From Paenibacillus xylanilyticus (GTDB lineage: Bacteria > Bacillota > Bacilli > Paenibacillales > Paenibacillaceae): a stretch of 64,000 bases of DNA. Of the stretch, positions 1 through 7,687 are shown in pieces; positions within the stretch are counted from its first letter, which is position 1, and every line of letters starts with the position of its first letter. A program made the position numbers and the translations under genes. The stretch is taken from assembly GCF_013359935.1 (NCBI RefSeq), contig NZ_JABMCB010000185.1:1-64000 (forward strand), in the 5' to 3' direction. Below the pieces are notes generated by a model. The model had not been told where the DNA came from. It worked only from the letters and a program-made list of their open reading frames with translations, and searched no databases.

Positions 1-41
1 GTGAGAGAATACATATTGTTTTACAACCAAAACCGATTTCA

Positions 42-88
42 GAAAAAACTAAACGACCGTTCCCCGGTAGAATACCGGGAAACGGCCG
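42..88 (-). terminator. rho-independent terminator of yteA
   Basis: A long stem (about 15 bp, CGGCCGTTTCCCGGTA pairing with its complement around a short loop) is followed, read on the minus strand, by TTTAGTTTTTT. It lies downstream of the minus-strand yteA gene. The plus-strand side also has a T-run further away (about 103-111), so it may work in both directions. Confidence 0.65.
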
Positions 89-237
89 CAGCTTAAATCT
101 TGTCTTTTTTTGTACTGTCTACTTGACAGGGTTATGACCAGAAGGCGGCTTTTTGATGTGGATTGAGCGTTGATATCACGCTGTAGTGGTGATCATGACT
201 TTCCTATTGGGAGAAAGGTAACGAACAGCGTACTAAT

Positions 238-804
238 CTACATGTTTTCATCATAATCTCTAACTTCACGTTTAGCTGCGGTAGCTGGCGAGTTAGATGT
301 TCCATAATCTTCGACGGCTTCCCAGGCTTCAGCATGATCGAACTTTCCTGCGTTCCGCTGTCTGACTTCACCGGCACCGCTTGGCGGCATCGTCATGACC
401 TCTTCTTCAACAGGGCGATCGTTGCTGAGGTCCCGGTTAGGTGTATCATCGATACAGTATGCCGTGTAGGGAATAGCCTGAAGTCTCTCAAACGGGATAT
501 CCTCTCCACAAGTAACACATGTCCCGTAGGTTCCTTGTTTCATTCGCTCCAAGGCGTCGTTCACCTGGTTAAACTCGTCTGTTAAAGTATCGTCGACAGC
601 CAGGTCACGGCTGCGTTCGAACGTCTCCGTGCCCGCATCAGCCGGATGATTATCATAAGATGACAGCTCACCAGTGGAGTCTTTGAGGGACTCGGCAGGA
701 GCTCCGTCTTCCATGTTGGATTCAAAATGGCGCTGCAGATTATCACGTTGCTCCAAAAGGGCGCTCTTGAGCTCCTGAAGTTGATCTTTGGTTAATGTAC
801 TCAT
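238..804 (-). CDS. yteA: YteA-type TraR/DksA zinc-finger-like protein
   Basis: This 188-aa protein has the YteA layout: an N-terminal coiled coil (about residues 5-30 and 75-92), then a DksA/TraR finger, then the C-terminal WEAVEDYGTSNSP-like tail seen in YteA. DksA-family proteins bind RNA polymerase through its secondary channel; YteA homologues of spore formers are only loosely characterised. The finger has CVTC at 96-99, but the second pair is C117-x2-D120, so one cysteine is missing and zinc binding may be weak or absent. AAAGGAG precedes the ATG by 9 bases. It is monocistronic with a terminator at 42-88. Confidence 0.85.
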   Translation of the reverse strand: MSTLTKDQLQELKSALLEQRDNLQRHFESNMEDGAPAESLKDSTGELSSYDNHPADAGTETFERSRDLAVDDTLTDEFNQVNDALERMKQGTYGTCVTCGEDIPFERLQAIPYTAYCIDDTPNRDLSNDRPVEEEVMTMPPSGAGEVRQRNAGKFDHAEAWEAVEDYGTSNSPATAAKREVRDYDENM

Positions 805-1053
805 AACGACATGCTCCTTTCCCGCATTGGGGTGTGTAGTCAGTCCTTACCCGATTTTGGCGGGAAACAATCATTTTGGTGAATTGAGTAGCGTTCGATT
901 TTATATCTGGCCAATAATGTGTTATAAAAAATAGAGAGAGAAAATGCCGCGATTTCCTCGCGATGTCGTATAGAACCGCTCCGTTTTGGAGGCGGTCCCG
1001 GCTGCTTTTAACATACGTCGATAGACGTTTTTCTTATAATGGAGGTTGTCAAG

Positions 1054-1431
1054 ATGGATGAACATATGAAACGAAGATTGGATAAACAGAGACAATTGTT
1101 TAAACAACTGGGCGTACAGCTCGATGCCTTATCAATTCATGAGAAACAATTCAATTATAAACTTCGCGGGTATGACCCTGATGAGGTCGATGCATATCTT
1201 GACTTGGTCATCAAGGATTACGAACGCTTCTATGCCAATATTGCGGATCTAATGGACAAATGGCAAGAGCAGCAGCTCACCATTCGGGATCTCAAGTCGA
1301 CGGCTAAGCCGGTGGATGACCCCACAAAAATCGATCGCAAACAACTCGATGATATTGTGAAGCAGCTGGAATACAGTGTGCGGCAGCTGAAAATCAAGGC
1401 ACGTCCCGAACAGGGACTTTTTCCTGAATAG
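1054..1431 (+). CDS. DivIVA N-terminal domain protein
   Basis: A 125-aa cytoplasmic protein with a DivIVA/GpsB-type N-terminal domain at about residues 22-60 (FNYKLRGYDPDEVDAYLD), the segment that in this family contacts membrane or division partners, followed by a coiled coil (about 55-75) and a second helical stretch near 92-115. It is far shorter than full DivIVA, and resembles GpsB in size. The ATG at 1054 is chosen because GGAGG at 1041-1045 sits 8 bases upstream; an ATG at 1039 overlaps that ribosome site. An Rrf2 gene follows 40 bp downstream. A role in division or cell-wall synthesis is inferred from the domain only. Confidence 0.8.
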   Translation: MDEHMKRRLDKQRQLFKQLGVQLDALSIHEKQFNYKLRGYDPDEVDAYLDLVIKDYERFYANIADLMDKWQEQQLTIRDLKSTAKPVDDPTKIDRKQLDDIVKQLEYSVRQLKIKARPEQGLFPE

Positions 1432-1471
1432 ATCGAGGCACCAGGATTATATAAAATAAAGGTGGTTAATC

Positions 1472-1906
1472 ATGAGTACTCATTTTTCGGTCAGTGTGCA
1501 TTGTTTGTTGTTGTTGTCCTCCAGCGCGCCTGAACGAATCACTTCTGCAATGATTGCAGGAAGCGTTAATACCAACCCTGTCGTTGTCAGACGTATTCTG
1601 GGTGGGCTAAAAAAGGCAGGTCTCGTCGACTCGTCTCCGGGAACCAGAGGTTTCTATCTGGCGAAGCCGGCTAGTGAAATTACTTTAGCCATGATCTATC
1701 AGGCTGCCAAGGATGAAGGACCGCTATTTCCGATTCATGGCAATTGCAACCCCAATTGTGACGTCGGTCTTCGCATAGACAGTCTTCTAACGAATCTGTA
1801 CCAGGTAGCTGAGGCGAAAGTGGAACAATTTTTTGCATCCATTACACTCGAAGATATGGAGCGTTCCTGCTCACAGATCGAGGTTGTGCCTTCATCTGCT
1901 GAGTAA
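1472..1906 (+). CDS. Rrf2-family transcriptional regulator
   Basis: A 144-aa winged-helix protein. Residues 1-65 carry the Rrf2 HTH (SAMIAGSVNTNPVVVRRIL recognition region) and the wing GTRGFYLAKP. After the HTH there is a short cysteine-bearing loop (HGNCNPNCDVG, about 90-100), the place where Rrf2 proteins such as IscR or NsrR carry Fe-S ligands. Only two cysteines lie in this loop, so it resembles the YwnA-like branch rather than a classical cluster binder. AAAGGTGG precedes the ATG. It sits between the DivIVA protein and a phosphodiesterase with small gaps, so it may be co-transcribed with both. Its target genes cannot be read from the sequence. Confidence 0.85.
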   Translation: MSTHFSVSVHCLLLLSSSAPERITSAMIAGSVNTNPVVVRRILGGLKKAGLVDSSPGTRGFYLAKPASEITLAMIYQAAKDEGPLFPIHGNCNPNCDVGLRIDSLLTNLYQVAEAKVEQFFASITLEDMERSCSQIEVVPSSAE

Positions 1907-1940
1907 TGTAATGGTTTAAAACAGGAAGGTGTGTATTGAT

Positions 1941-2438
1941 ATGAAAATAATCGTGATATCGGATACCCATTTGCCCAAAAGAGCAAAGCAGCTGCCAGAA
2001 CCTCTGCTTCAAGTACTGCCGGAAGCCGACCTTATTCTGCATGCAGGTGACTGGTCGGATTGGAGTGTGTACAAGCTGCTGAGCGAGTATGCACCAGTTG
2101 CAGGAGTAGCAGGTAATACGGATCCGCCGGAGATCGAAAAAAAACTCGGGTTCTCCCGCATCGTCGAGGCAGACGGATTGCGTCTGGGGTTGGTGCATGG
2201 TCACCAGGGATCGAAATCGACCGAACAGAATGCCATTCACACATTTGCCGGCCAGCAGGTAGACGCGATTATATTCGGTCACTCGCACATTCCGTTGATG
2301 CATACCGTCAATGATGTGTTGGTATTCAATCCGGGATCGCCCACAGATCGGCGACGTCAGCCGCAATATTCGTTTGGAATCATGACGACCCACCTTGGGA
2401 AATTGCATGCTGAGCATGTATTTTTCGATCGAAAATAA
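1941..2438 (+). CDS. YfcE/MJ0936-type metallophosphodiesterase
   Basis: A 165-aa calcineurin-like phosphoesterase. The metal-binding motifs are complete and in order: SDTH near the N-terminus (D8, H10), HAGD (about 36-39), GNTD (about 60-63), VHGH (about 83-86) and GHSH (about 106-109). Enzymes of this family hydrolyse phosphodiesters using two metal ions, usually Mn; the natural substrate is generally unknown. The ATG at 1941 is chosen because AGGAAGG at 1923-1929 lies 11 bases upstream. It may be the last gene of the 1054-2438 unit, which closes with a terminator. Confidence 0.85.
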   Translation: MKIIVISDTHLPKRAKQLPEPLLQVLPEADLILHAGDWSDWSVYKLLSEYAPVAGVAGNTDPPEIEKKLGFSRIVEADGLRLGLVHGHQGSKSTEQNAIHTFAGQQVDAIIFGHSHIPLMHTVNDVLVFNPGSPTDRRRQPQYSFGIMTTHLGKLHAEHVFFDRK

Positions 2439-2460
2439 AAACGGTGGTACTTCTATATAG

Positions 2461-2503
2461 CATCCCTAATCAGAATGATAATCTGATCAGGGGTGTTTTT
2501 TTG
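2461..2503 (+). terminator. rho-independent terminator
   Basis: Stem CATCCCTaATCAG pairs with CTGATcAGGGGTG and is followed by seven T. It closes the 1054-2438 unit. Confidence 0.85.
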
Positions 2504-2699
2504 TTTATACTGTTTACGGGAAAAGGCATCATGACATCTTACTGAGCTGGCATAAACATTTATCCCTGAATGGGGAATATAGCCCCACGTTTATCTCTTA
2601 TTCAGGTGTTGGAGTTGAACCCTATTTGTGCATTCACAGGAGTGGTACAATTCGTTTATCCATTAGATTTGAATACGTTTACATAAGGAGATGATTCGA

Positions 2700-3590
2700 T
2701 TGAAACTGTCTGTATTCACCGTGGCAACACCGGACCTGACGGCAGAAGAACTGGCTGCTGCGGCAGCATCGGCAGGAATTGAAGGAGTGGAGTGGAGATT
2801 CCGTGGAAACCCAGAAGACGCCCTGTCGGAAGAGCCATCCTTCTGGAGGCATAATCGCAGTTCTATCGATCCGGCAAACTGGGAAGAACAGGTCCCTGTT
2901 TTTCGTGAAGCGGCTGCGAACCATGGAAGACGTTCCATTGCATTGGTACCGTATTTGAACTGCGGAGATCTTCAATCGACAGAGCAGGCGTTCATGGCAG
3001 CGGCTGATTTGGGCGCTTCCATGATGCGTGTAGGCGTGCCCGGCTATGACCGCAAAACGAGTTATCCGGAGCTGTACAGCCAAGCTGTGAAATATTTGAC
3101 CGAAGTTCAGGATATGGCCAAACAGTACAACGTCAAAGCCGTTGTAGAGACGCATCATCTCACAATTGCACCGACTGCTTCACTGGCCTACCGTCTGGTG
3201 CAGTCGCTGGATGCCCAGCACGTAGGTGTGTTGTATGATCCGGGCAACATGGTACATGAAGGATATGAAAATTATCGTATGGGGCTGGAGCTATTGGGTC
3301 CTTACCTTGCCCATGTACATGTGAAGAATGCAGCTTGGTCCAAGGAGGAGCAGAACGGAGGGAATACGGGAAATTCGGTATCAGCGAAGTGGAGATGTCA
3401 TTGGTCACCGCTGACAGAAGGAATCGTGGATTGGATGCAAGTATTCCGTGATCTGAAATCAGTGGGCTATGACGGATATTACGGTATAGAAGACTTTAGT
3501 GGAGAGTATGATTCGAAAGCGATGTTACAGCACTTTGCGGATGTGTTTGGCGAAATAGAGCGTCGTCTGGAAGAGGAGGTACGGGTATGA
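2700..3590 (+). CDS. sugar phosphate isomerase/epimerase (TIM barrel)
   Basis: A 296-aa AP-endonuclease-2-like (xylose isomerase-like) TIM barrel. Likely metal ligands are the Glu in VVETHH (about 147-152), the Asp in YDPGN (about 178-182), the His in HVHVKN (about 207-212) and the Glu in YGIEDF near 263. The TTG at 2700 is preferred because AAGGAG at 2685-2690 is 9 bases upstream; the in-frame ATG at 2691 directly abuts it. It overlaps the next gene by four bases (ATGA), so the two are translationally coupled. Together with two Gfo/Idh/MocA oxidoreductases it forms a small catabolic operon for a polyol or sugar; inositol-like compounds or a rare sugar are possible, but the substrate is not readable. 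Confidence 0.85.
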   Translation: MKLSVFTVATPDLTAEELAAAAASAGIEGVEWRFRGNPEDALSEEPSFWRHNRSSIDPANWEEQVPVFREAAANHGRRSIALVPYLNCGDLQSTEQAFMAAADLGASMMRVGVPGYDRKTSYPELYSQAVKYLTEVQDMAKQYNVKAVVETHHLTIAPTASLAYRLVQSLDAQHVGVLYDPGNMVHEGYENYRMGLELLGPYLAHVHVKNAAWSKEEQNGGNTGNSVSAKWRCHWSPLTEGIVDWMQVFRDLKSVGYDGYYGIEDFSGEYDSKAMLQHFADVFGEIERRLEEEVRV

Positions 3591-4759
3591 GTTTGATTCG
3601 AGTTGCCGTAATCGGGATTGGTAACATGGGCGCTGCACATGCCAGAACCCTTGTTGCCGGAGAAGTACCGGGAGCAGAGCTAGTCGCCGTATGTGATGTC
3701 AGAAAGGAAATGGAGAGCTGGGTAGCCGGCAACCTTCCTGCTTCAGTCATCTATTGGCAGGATGCCGAGCAGATGATGGCATCCGGAACAATTGATGCGG
3801 TCATTATTGCAACTCCGCATTATGACCATCCGGAACAGGCCATTCAGGCTTTTCAGCACGGTCTGCATGTCATGATCGAGAAACCTGCCGGCGTATATAC
3901 CAAACAGGTGCGCAAGATGAATGAAGCTGCTGCAGCCAGCGGCAAAGTATTTTCCATGATGTACAATCAGCGGACCAATCCTCTGTATATCAAATTGAAA
4001 GATCTCATTGCTTCGGGTGAACTCGGCGAAGTACGCCGCACAAACTGGATTATTACGAATTGGTACCGATCCCAAAGCTATTACGATTCAGGCGGCTGGC
4101 GGGCGACCTGGGCAGGTGAAGGAGGCGGTGTGCTGATTAACCAGGACCCTCACCAACTGGACCTGTGGCAGTGGACCATCGGTATGATGCCTGTGCGGAT
4201 GCGTGCGTTCTGTTCGTTTGGCAAGTACCGGAATATCGAAGTGGAAGACGATGTCACAGCTTATGTGGAATACGAAAACGGGGCAACAGGCGTATTTGTA
4301 ACCACAACGGGTGAAGCTCCGGGCACCAACCGTTTCGAGGTCAACGGAGATCGCGGCAAAATTGTCATCGAAGATGGTAAATTGACGTTTTGGCGGCTTC
4401 GGGAATCCGAGCCTGAGTTCAATCAGAGGTTTACCGGAGGTTTTGGACAGCCGGAATGCTGGAAGTGTGAAGTTCCCATTACAGGGACAGAATCCGGGCA
4501 TCCGGGGCTCATACGTAACTGGATTGATGCGATTCGGACCGGTGCCACGCTCATTGCACCAGGAGAAGAAGGCATACATGGCTTAACGTTGTCCAATGCG
4601 ATGCTGCTCTCGACCTGGACGGACAACTGGGTGGATCTTCCCATTGATGAAGAGCTGTTTTATGAACATTTACAGGAACGGATTGCCGCTTCAAACACGA
4701 AAAAAGACAAGGATTACAGCAGCAGCCGGCCTGCGGATCTGACACAAACATTTAAGTAG
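3587..4759 (+). CDS. Gfo/Idh/MocA-family oxidoreductase
   Basis: A 390-aa NAD(P)-dependent sugar or polyol dehydrogenase. The Rossmann motif is VIGIGNMGAAHA (about 8-19), and the family hallmark EKP occurs as MIEKPAG (about 99-105). The C-terminal alpha/beta domain has the likely catalytic segment GGGVLINQDPHQLDLW (about 179-194), with the Asp/His pair typical of the family. At 390 aa it is slightly long, with a charged C-terminal tail (KDKDYSSSRP). It overlaps the upstream isomerase by ATGA and is followed after 45 bp by a second family member, implying successive redox steps on the same substrate. Confidence 0.9.
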   Translation: MSLIRVAVIGIGNMGAAHARTLVAGEVPGAELVAVCDVRKEMESWVAGNLPASVIYWQDAEQMMASGTIDAVIIATPHYDHPEQAIQAFQHGLHVMIEKPAGVYTKQVRKMNEAAAASGKVFSMMYNQRTNPLYIKLKDLIASGELGEVRRTNWIITNWYRSQSYYDSGGWRATWAGEGGGVLINQDPHQLDLWQWTIGMMPVRMRAFCSFGKYRNIEVEDDVTAYVEYENGATGVFVTTTGEAPGTNRFEVNGDRGKIVIEDGKLTFWRLRESEPEFNQRFTGGFGQPECWKCEVPITGTESGHPGLIRNWIDAIRTGATLIAPGEEGIHGLTLSNAMLLSTWTDNWVDLPIDEELFYEHLQERIAASNTKKDKDYSSSRPADLTQTFK

Positions 4760-4804
4760 GCATGTTTCACCAATTTACGATAGAAAAAGGAAGGTGGAGA
4801 TAAG

Positions 4805-5902
4805 GTGGCTAAAGATGGCATGTTTTACGCACCCAAGAGTGTTAAAAAAGAGGTGATATGCGGTCCCGGTGAGTTCACCATTGCTGCTGTAGCGCTGGAT
4901 CATGGGCACATCTATGGCATGGTTGGGGGATTGGTGGAGGCAGGAGCAACCCTCAAATGGGTATATGATCCGGATCCCGCCAAGGTAGAGGCGTTCCGCA
5001 AACAGTTTCCTCAGGCACAGGCCGCAGCTTCAGAAGCACAGGTGCTGGCAGATGATCAGGTGCAGCTGGTGGCCGGAGCAGCCATTACGTCGGAACGCGC
5101 GCCGCTTGGCATGAGAGTTTTGGCCTCGGGAAAGGATTATTTTACGGACAAAGCCCCATTTACCACACTGGATCAATTAACCCGTGCCAGGGAAGAGGTT
5201 AAACGGACCGGGAAGAAATACATGGTCTATTATAGTGAGCGTCTGCATGTGGAAAGTGCGATCTATGCCGGTCAGTTGATTGAGCAGGGAGCCATTGGTA
5301 AGGTTGTACAGGTCATGGGCACAGGGCCGCATCGTTTGAATGCACCAGGACGACCAGAATGGTTTTTCCAGCATGAAAAATATGGCGGCATTCTCTGCGA
5401 TATCGGAAGTCATCAGATCGAACAGTTTCTCACGTTTGCTTCGTGCACGGATGCGGAGGTGGCGTTCAGTCGGGTACATAACTTCCATCATCCACAGTTC
5501 CCTGAACTCGAGGACTTTGGCGAAGCATCCCTCATTGGCAACAATGGTGCCTCCGGCTACTTCCGGGTGGATTGGTTCACACCGGATGGTCTAGGGACAT
5601 GGGGAGATGGGCGTACTGTAATTCTGGGAACCGATGGATACATTGAATTGCGGAAATATATTGATGTGGCGAGAGAGCCTGTAGGAGATCAGGTCTATCT
5701 GGTCAACCATGAAGGCGAATACCGTTACAGCGTAAAAGGAAAGGTTGGTTATCCGTTCTTCGGGGATCTCATTCGTGATTGTCTGGAACGGACGGAAAAA
5801 GCAATGACACAGGAGCATGCCTTCAAGGCGGCCGAACTTTGTCTGATTGCGCAGCATAAAGCCATGAGCGAAAGAGTGGTCTGGAGCAGCGGCGCGAAGT
5901 AA
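4805..5902 (+). CDS. Gfo/Idh/MocA-like oxidoreductase, atypical nucleotide site
   Basis: A 365-aa protein with the family fold, but the N-terminal glycine-rich loop reads ALDHGHIYGMV (about 31-41) in place of GxGxxG, and the EKP motif is replaced by TDKAPF (about 116-121). The C-terminal domain keeps the GGILCDIGSHQIEQFL segment (about 195-210). These changes mark a divergent branch seen beside regular Gfo/Idh/MocA enzymes; altered cofactor handling is an inference. The start is a GTG behind GGAAGGTGG. It is the last gene of the 2700-5902 operon and is followed by a terminator. Confidence 0.8.
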   Translation: MAKDGMFYAPKSVKKEVICGPGEFTIAAVALDHGHIYGMVGGLVEAGATLKWVYDPDPAKVEAFRKQFPQAQAAASEAQVLADDQVQLVAGAAITSERAPLGMRVLASGKDYFTDKAPFTTLDQLTRAREEVKRTGKKYMVYYSERLHVESAIYAGQLIEQGAIGKVVQVMGTGPHRLNAPGRPEWFFQHEKYGGILCDIGSHQIEQFLTFASCTDAEVAFSRVHNFHHPQFPELEDFGEASLIGNNGASGYFRVDWFTPDGLGTWGDGRTVILGTDGYIELRKYIDVAREPVGDQVYLVNHEGEYRYSVKGKVGYPFFGDLIRDCLERTEKAMTQEHAFKAAELCLIAQHKAMSERVVWSSGAK

Positions 5903-5956
5903 AGCGGTATTTTAAATAAAATGATAGAGTGTTAGACATGTAGGATGTTGAGGGAG

Positions 5957-5985
5957 AGGCGACCTGTGAGCGGGTTGCCTTTTTC
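5957..5985 (+). terminator. rho-independent terminator
   Basis: AGGCGACC pairs with GGGTTGCCT (one G-U pair) and is followed by TTTTT. It ends the isomerase/dehydrogenase operon. Confidence 0.8.
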
Positions 5986-6137
5986 CGTTGAATCTCTTCG
6001 CAAATGGCATTATATGGGTTATTATGGATGAAGTTGATGTGCTGTTAAAATTAATATGTGGAAATGAATTTACATAGATTGGGTGTTTATTTTTAAGATA
6101 GAAGATTCGTTAATAAACCGCTATAGGGGGGATTTAA

Positions 6138-6242
6138 ATGAAGTTTATCGTTTCTGCTAGTGTGATCGTTCTTAATGAGTCCAATGAAATTTTACTTATG
6201 AATGCCAAGATGCATCCCTTCTTAAATGAATTTTCGGAATAG
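6138..6242 (+). pseudogene. N-terminal remnant of a NUDIX hydrolase
   Basis: A 34-codon frame behind a strong ribosome site (AGGGGGGATTTAA before the ATG). The first 24 residues (MKFIVSASVIVLNESNEILL, then MNAK) match the first beta-strands of NUDIX hydrolases. The frame then runs into an unrelated tail and stops before any NUDIX box (Gx5Ex7REUxEExGU) could appear. Everything after about 6209 has been lost or replaced, so this is a broken gene whose translation start survived. The next small gene starts 10 bases later. Confidence 0.5.
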
Positions 6243-6252
6243 GAGAATGCCC

Positions 6253-6504
6253 ATGAATAATACGAATAAGATTTTGGGTTCAGCTTTGATGCTGGGAAGT
6301 GTATGTATTGCAACCATGGAGAGAATTTCAGTAAGAATATCCGCAGCCATTGTGGAAGCGGGATATGCTTCAGGTGGGAACGCAAGAGAAATGGTTTCCC
6401 TGAATGACAACGGTCCGGGATTGCTCGTATACTTCTTATTTTTTGTAGGATTTATACTGCTGGTTTCCGGATTTCCGGGGAGTATCAGCAGAAAGCAAAG
6501 GTAG
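6253..6504 (+). CDS. small membrane protein, unknown function
   Basis: An 83-aa protein with two predicted membrane segments: about residues 6-21 (ILGSALMLGSVCIATM) and 57-75 (GLLVYFLFFVGFILLVSGF), followed by a basic C-terminus (SRKQR). AGGAG at 6241-6245 precedes the ATG at 6253. No family recognised. It lies between the NUDIX remnant and a GNAT gene in a stretch that looks rearranged, and its promoter is probably the one that once served the NUDIX gene. Confidence 0.6.
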   Translation: MNNTNKILGSALMLGSVCIATMERISVRISAAIVEAGYASGGNAREMVSLNDNGPGLLVYFLFFVGFILLVSGFPGSISRKQR

Positions 6505-6563
6505 GGAAATGACCTGAATTGTTGCATAGATATTTCAGAACTGAGAAGAGGAGTTAACGCTGT

Positions 6564-7127
6564 ATGATCATTAGTGAAACAAATGTACTAAATAATAAGG
6601 TTCAAATCAGAGAAATAGAGGATAGAGATTTACCTGTATTATATGAGTTGATATACGGTGAAAAACAACCGGAATGGAAGAAGTGGGACGCTCCATACTT
6701 TCCATTAGAGCATGTGAGTTTTACTTTATTTGAAGAACATATGAGCAAACACATGAGAGGAGACGATGAGCCAGCTAACAGAATGATCATTGAAGTGAAT
6801 GACGAAATGATTGGAACAGTGAATTATTATTGGGAACATAAACCGTCCAATTGGCTGGAGATTGGGATTGTAATATACAAGCCCCCGTATTGGAATGGTG
6901 GATATGGAACAGCAGCATTAAAGTTGTGGATCGAATATTTGTTCAACAAGATTCCACTTGTCCGAATAGGATTAACGACATGGTCAGGAAATGAAAGAAT
7001 GATGAAGGTTGGAGAGAAATTAGGCATGCAGGTGGAAGGAAGACTTCGAAAATGCCGCCTATACAATGATCAATACTATGACTCGATTCGCATGGGAATA
7101 TTGAGAGAAGAATGGGATGCAAAATAA
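6564..7127 (+). CDS. GNAT acetyltransferase, RimJ/RimL-like
   Basis: A 187-aa GNAT enzyme using acetyl-CoA. The acetyl-CoA loop is NGGYGTAALKLWIEYLF (about 111-127, with the Q/RxxGxG/A-like GGYGTA), preceded by the beta4 strand WLEIGIVIY and followed by RIGLTTWSGNERMMKVGEKLGM, typical of RimJ/RimL and SpeG-like members. The substrate is unknown. GAGGAG precedes the ATG. Its last 11 bases overlap the start of the next GNAT frame. Confidence 0.85.
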   Translation: MIISETNVLNNKVQIREIEDRDLPVLYELIYGEKQPEWKKWDAPYFPLEHVSFTLFEEHMSKHMRGDDEPANRMIIEVNDEMIGTVNYYWEHKPSNWLEIGIVIYKPPYWNGGYGTAALKLWIEYLFNKIPLVRIGLTTWSGNERMMKVGEKLGMQVEGRLRKCRLYNDQYYDSIRMGILREEWDAK

Positions 7128-7446
7128 AAGATCTGATGAAACCATTGAGAAGTCTATCGCCTCTTCAACATGTTATGGGATTTATCAAGCAGACATTCAA
7201 GTTGGATTTGCGAGGGTTGTTACAGATGATGCGACGATGTATTGGCTTTGTGATGTTTTTATTCATGAGGAGTGCAGGGGACAGGGACTTGGCAAGAAAC
7301 TAATTGAAGTAATAACGCAATTGGATCGTTTCAGAGATTTAATGGGGCTACTCGGGACGTTAGATGCACATGAACTATACGAGCAGTACCAATTTAATCG
7401 AAACAGTGATCGATTCATGATAAGACTTCCAGATAGTTCGAGGTAA
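7117..7446 (+). CDS. 5'-truncated GNAT acetyltransferase
   Basis: A 109-aa GNAT-type protein with the acetyl-CoA loop CRGQGLGKKLIEVI (about 54-67) and the C-terminal DAHELYEQYQF motif (about 90-100). Family members of this type (VGFARVVTD..., MDVFVHEECRG...) normally carry about 25-30 more residues before the segment corresponding to SDETIEKSI. Here the frame begins inside the upstream GNAT gene, so the first strand and helix are missing. No good ribosome site is present; translation would depend on coupling to the upstream gene. It is probably a remnant, but a coupled short protein cannot be excluded. Confidence 0.55.
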   Translation: MQNKRSDETIEKSIASSTCYGIYQADIQVGFARVVTDDATMYWLCDVFIHEECRGQGLGKKLIEVITQLDRFRDLMGLLGTLDAHELYEQYQFNRNSDRFMIRLPDSSR

Positions 7447-7489
7447 AGGTGAAGAATGATAAAAACGAAAATAAATATACACACGTTAA

Positions 7490-7622
7490 CGGAGAGGCAG
7501 AACCAATCTGGAGAAGCGAAGCGTGCGCCTTTATCACCGGATTTTCCCCTTAGATAAGGGAATCAGAAAATCAGGGGATAACAGCGATCGGAAGATGGTA
7601 CTGCACTCGCAGTGGCCTTGTG
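7490..7622. other. structured intergenic element (candidate ncRNA or repeat)
   Basis: A noncoding stretch whose composition differs from the AT-rich DNA around it. It contains a hairpin at 7540-7572 (GATTTTC...GAAAATC enclosing CCCTTA...TAAGGG), a second at 7600-7613 (ACTGC-ACTC-GCAGT), and a GC-rich block GAGAAGCGAAGCGTGCGCC at 7511-7529. From memory, closely similar blocks (GGATAACAGCGATCGGAAGATGG and neighbours) recur between genes in Paenibacillus genomes, but this is not verified. No second copy was noticed in this window. It may be a dispersed repeat, a small RNA, or a leader of the methyltransferase gene at 7688. Confidence 0.45.
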
Positions 7623-7687
7623 TGTTTGATTAATACGGTTTTTATACAAGGGTACTATAAATTACATACCAAAGGGAGCATGAGATC

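Noticed and set aside
970..1000. Hairpin ACCGCTCC/GGAGGCGGT ahead of the DivIVA-domain gene
   Set aside because: It has a bulge and no U-tract; a regulatory role cannot be supported.
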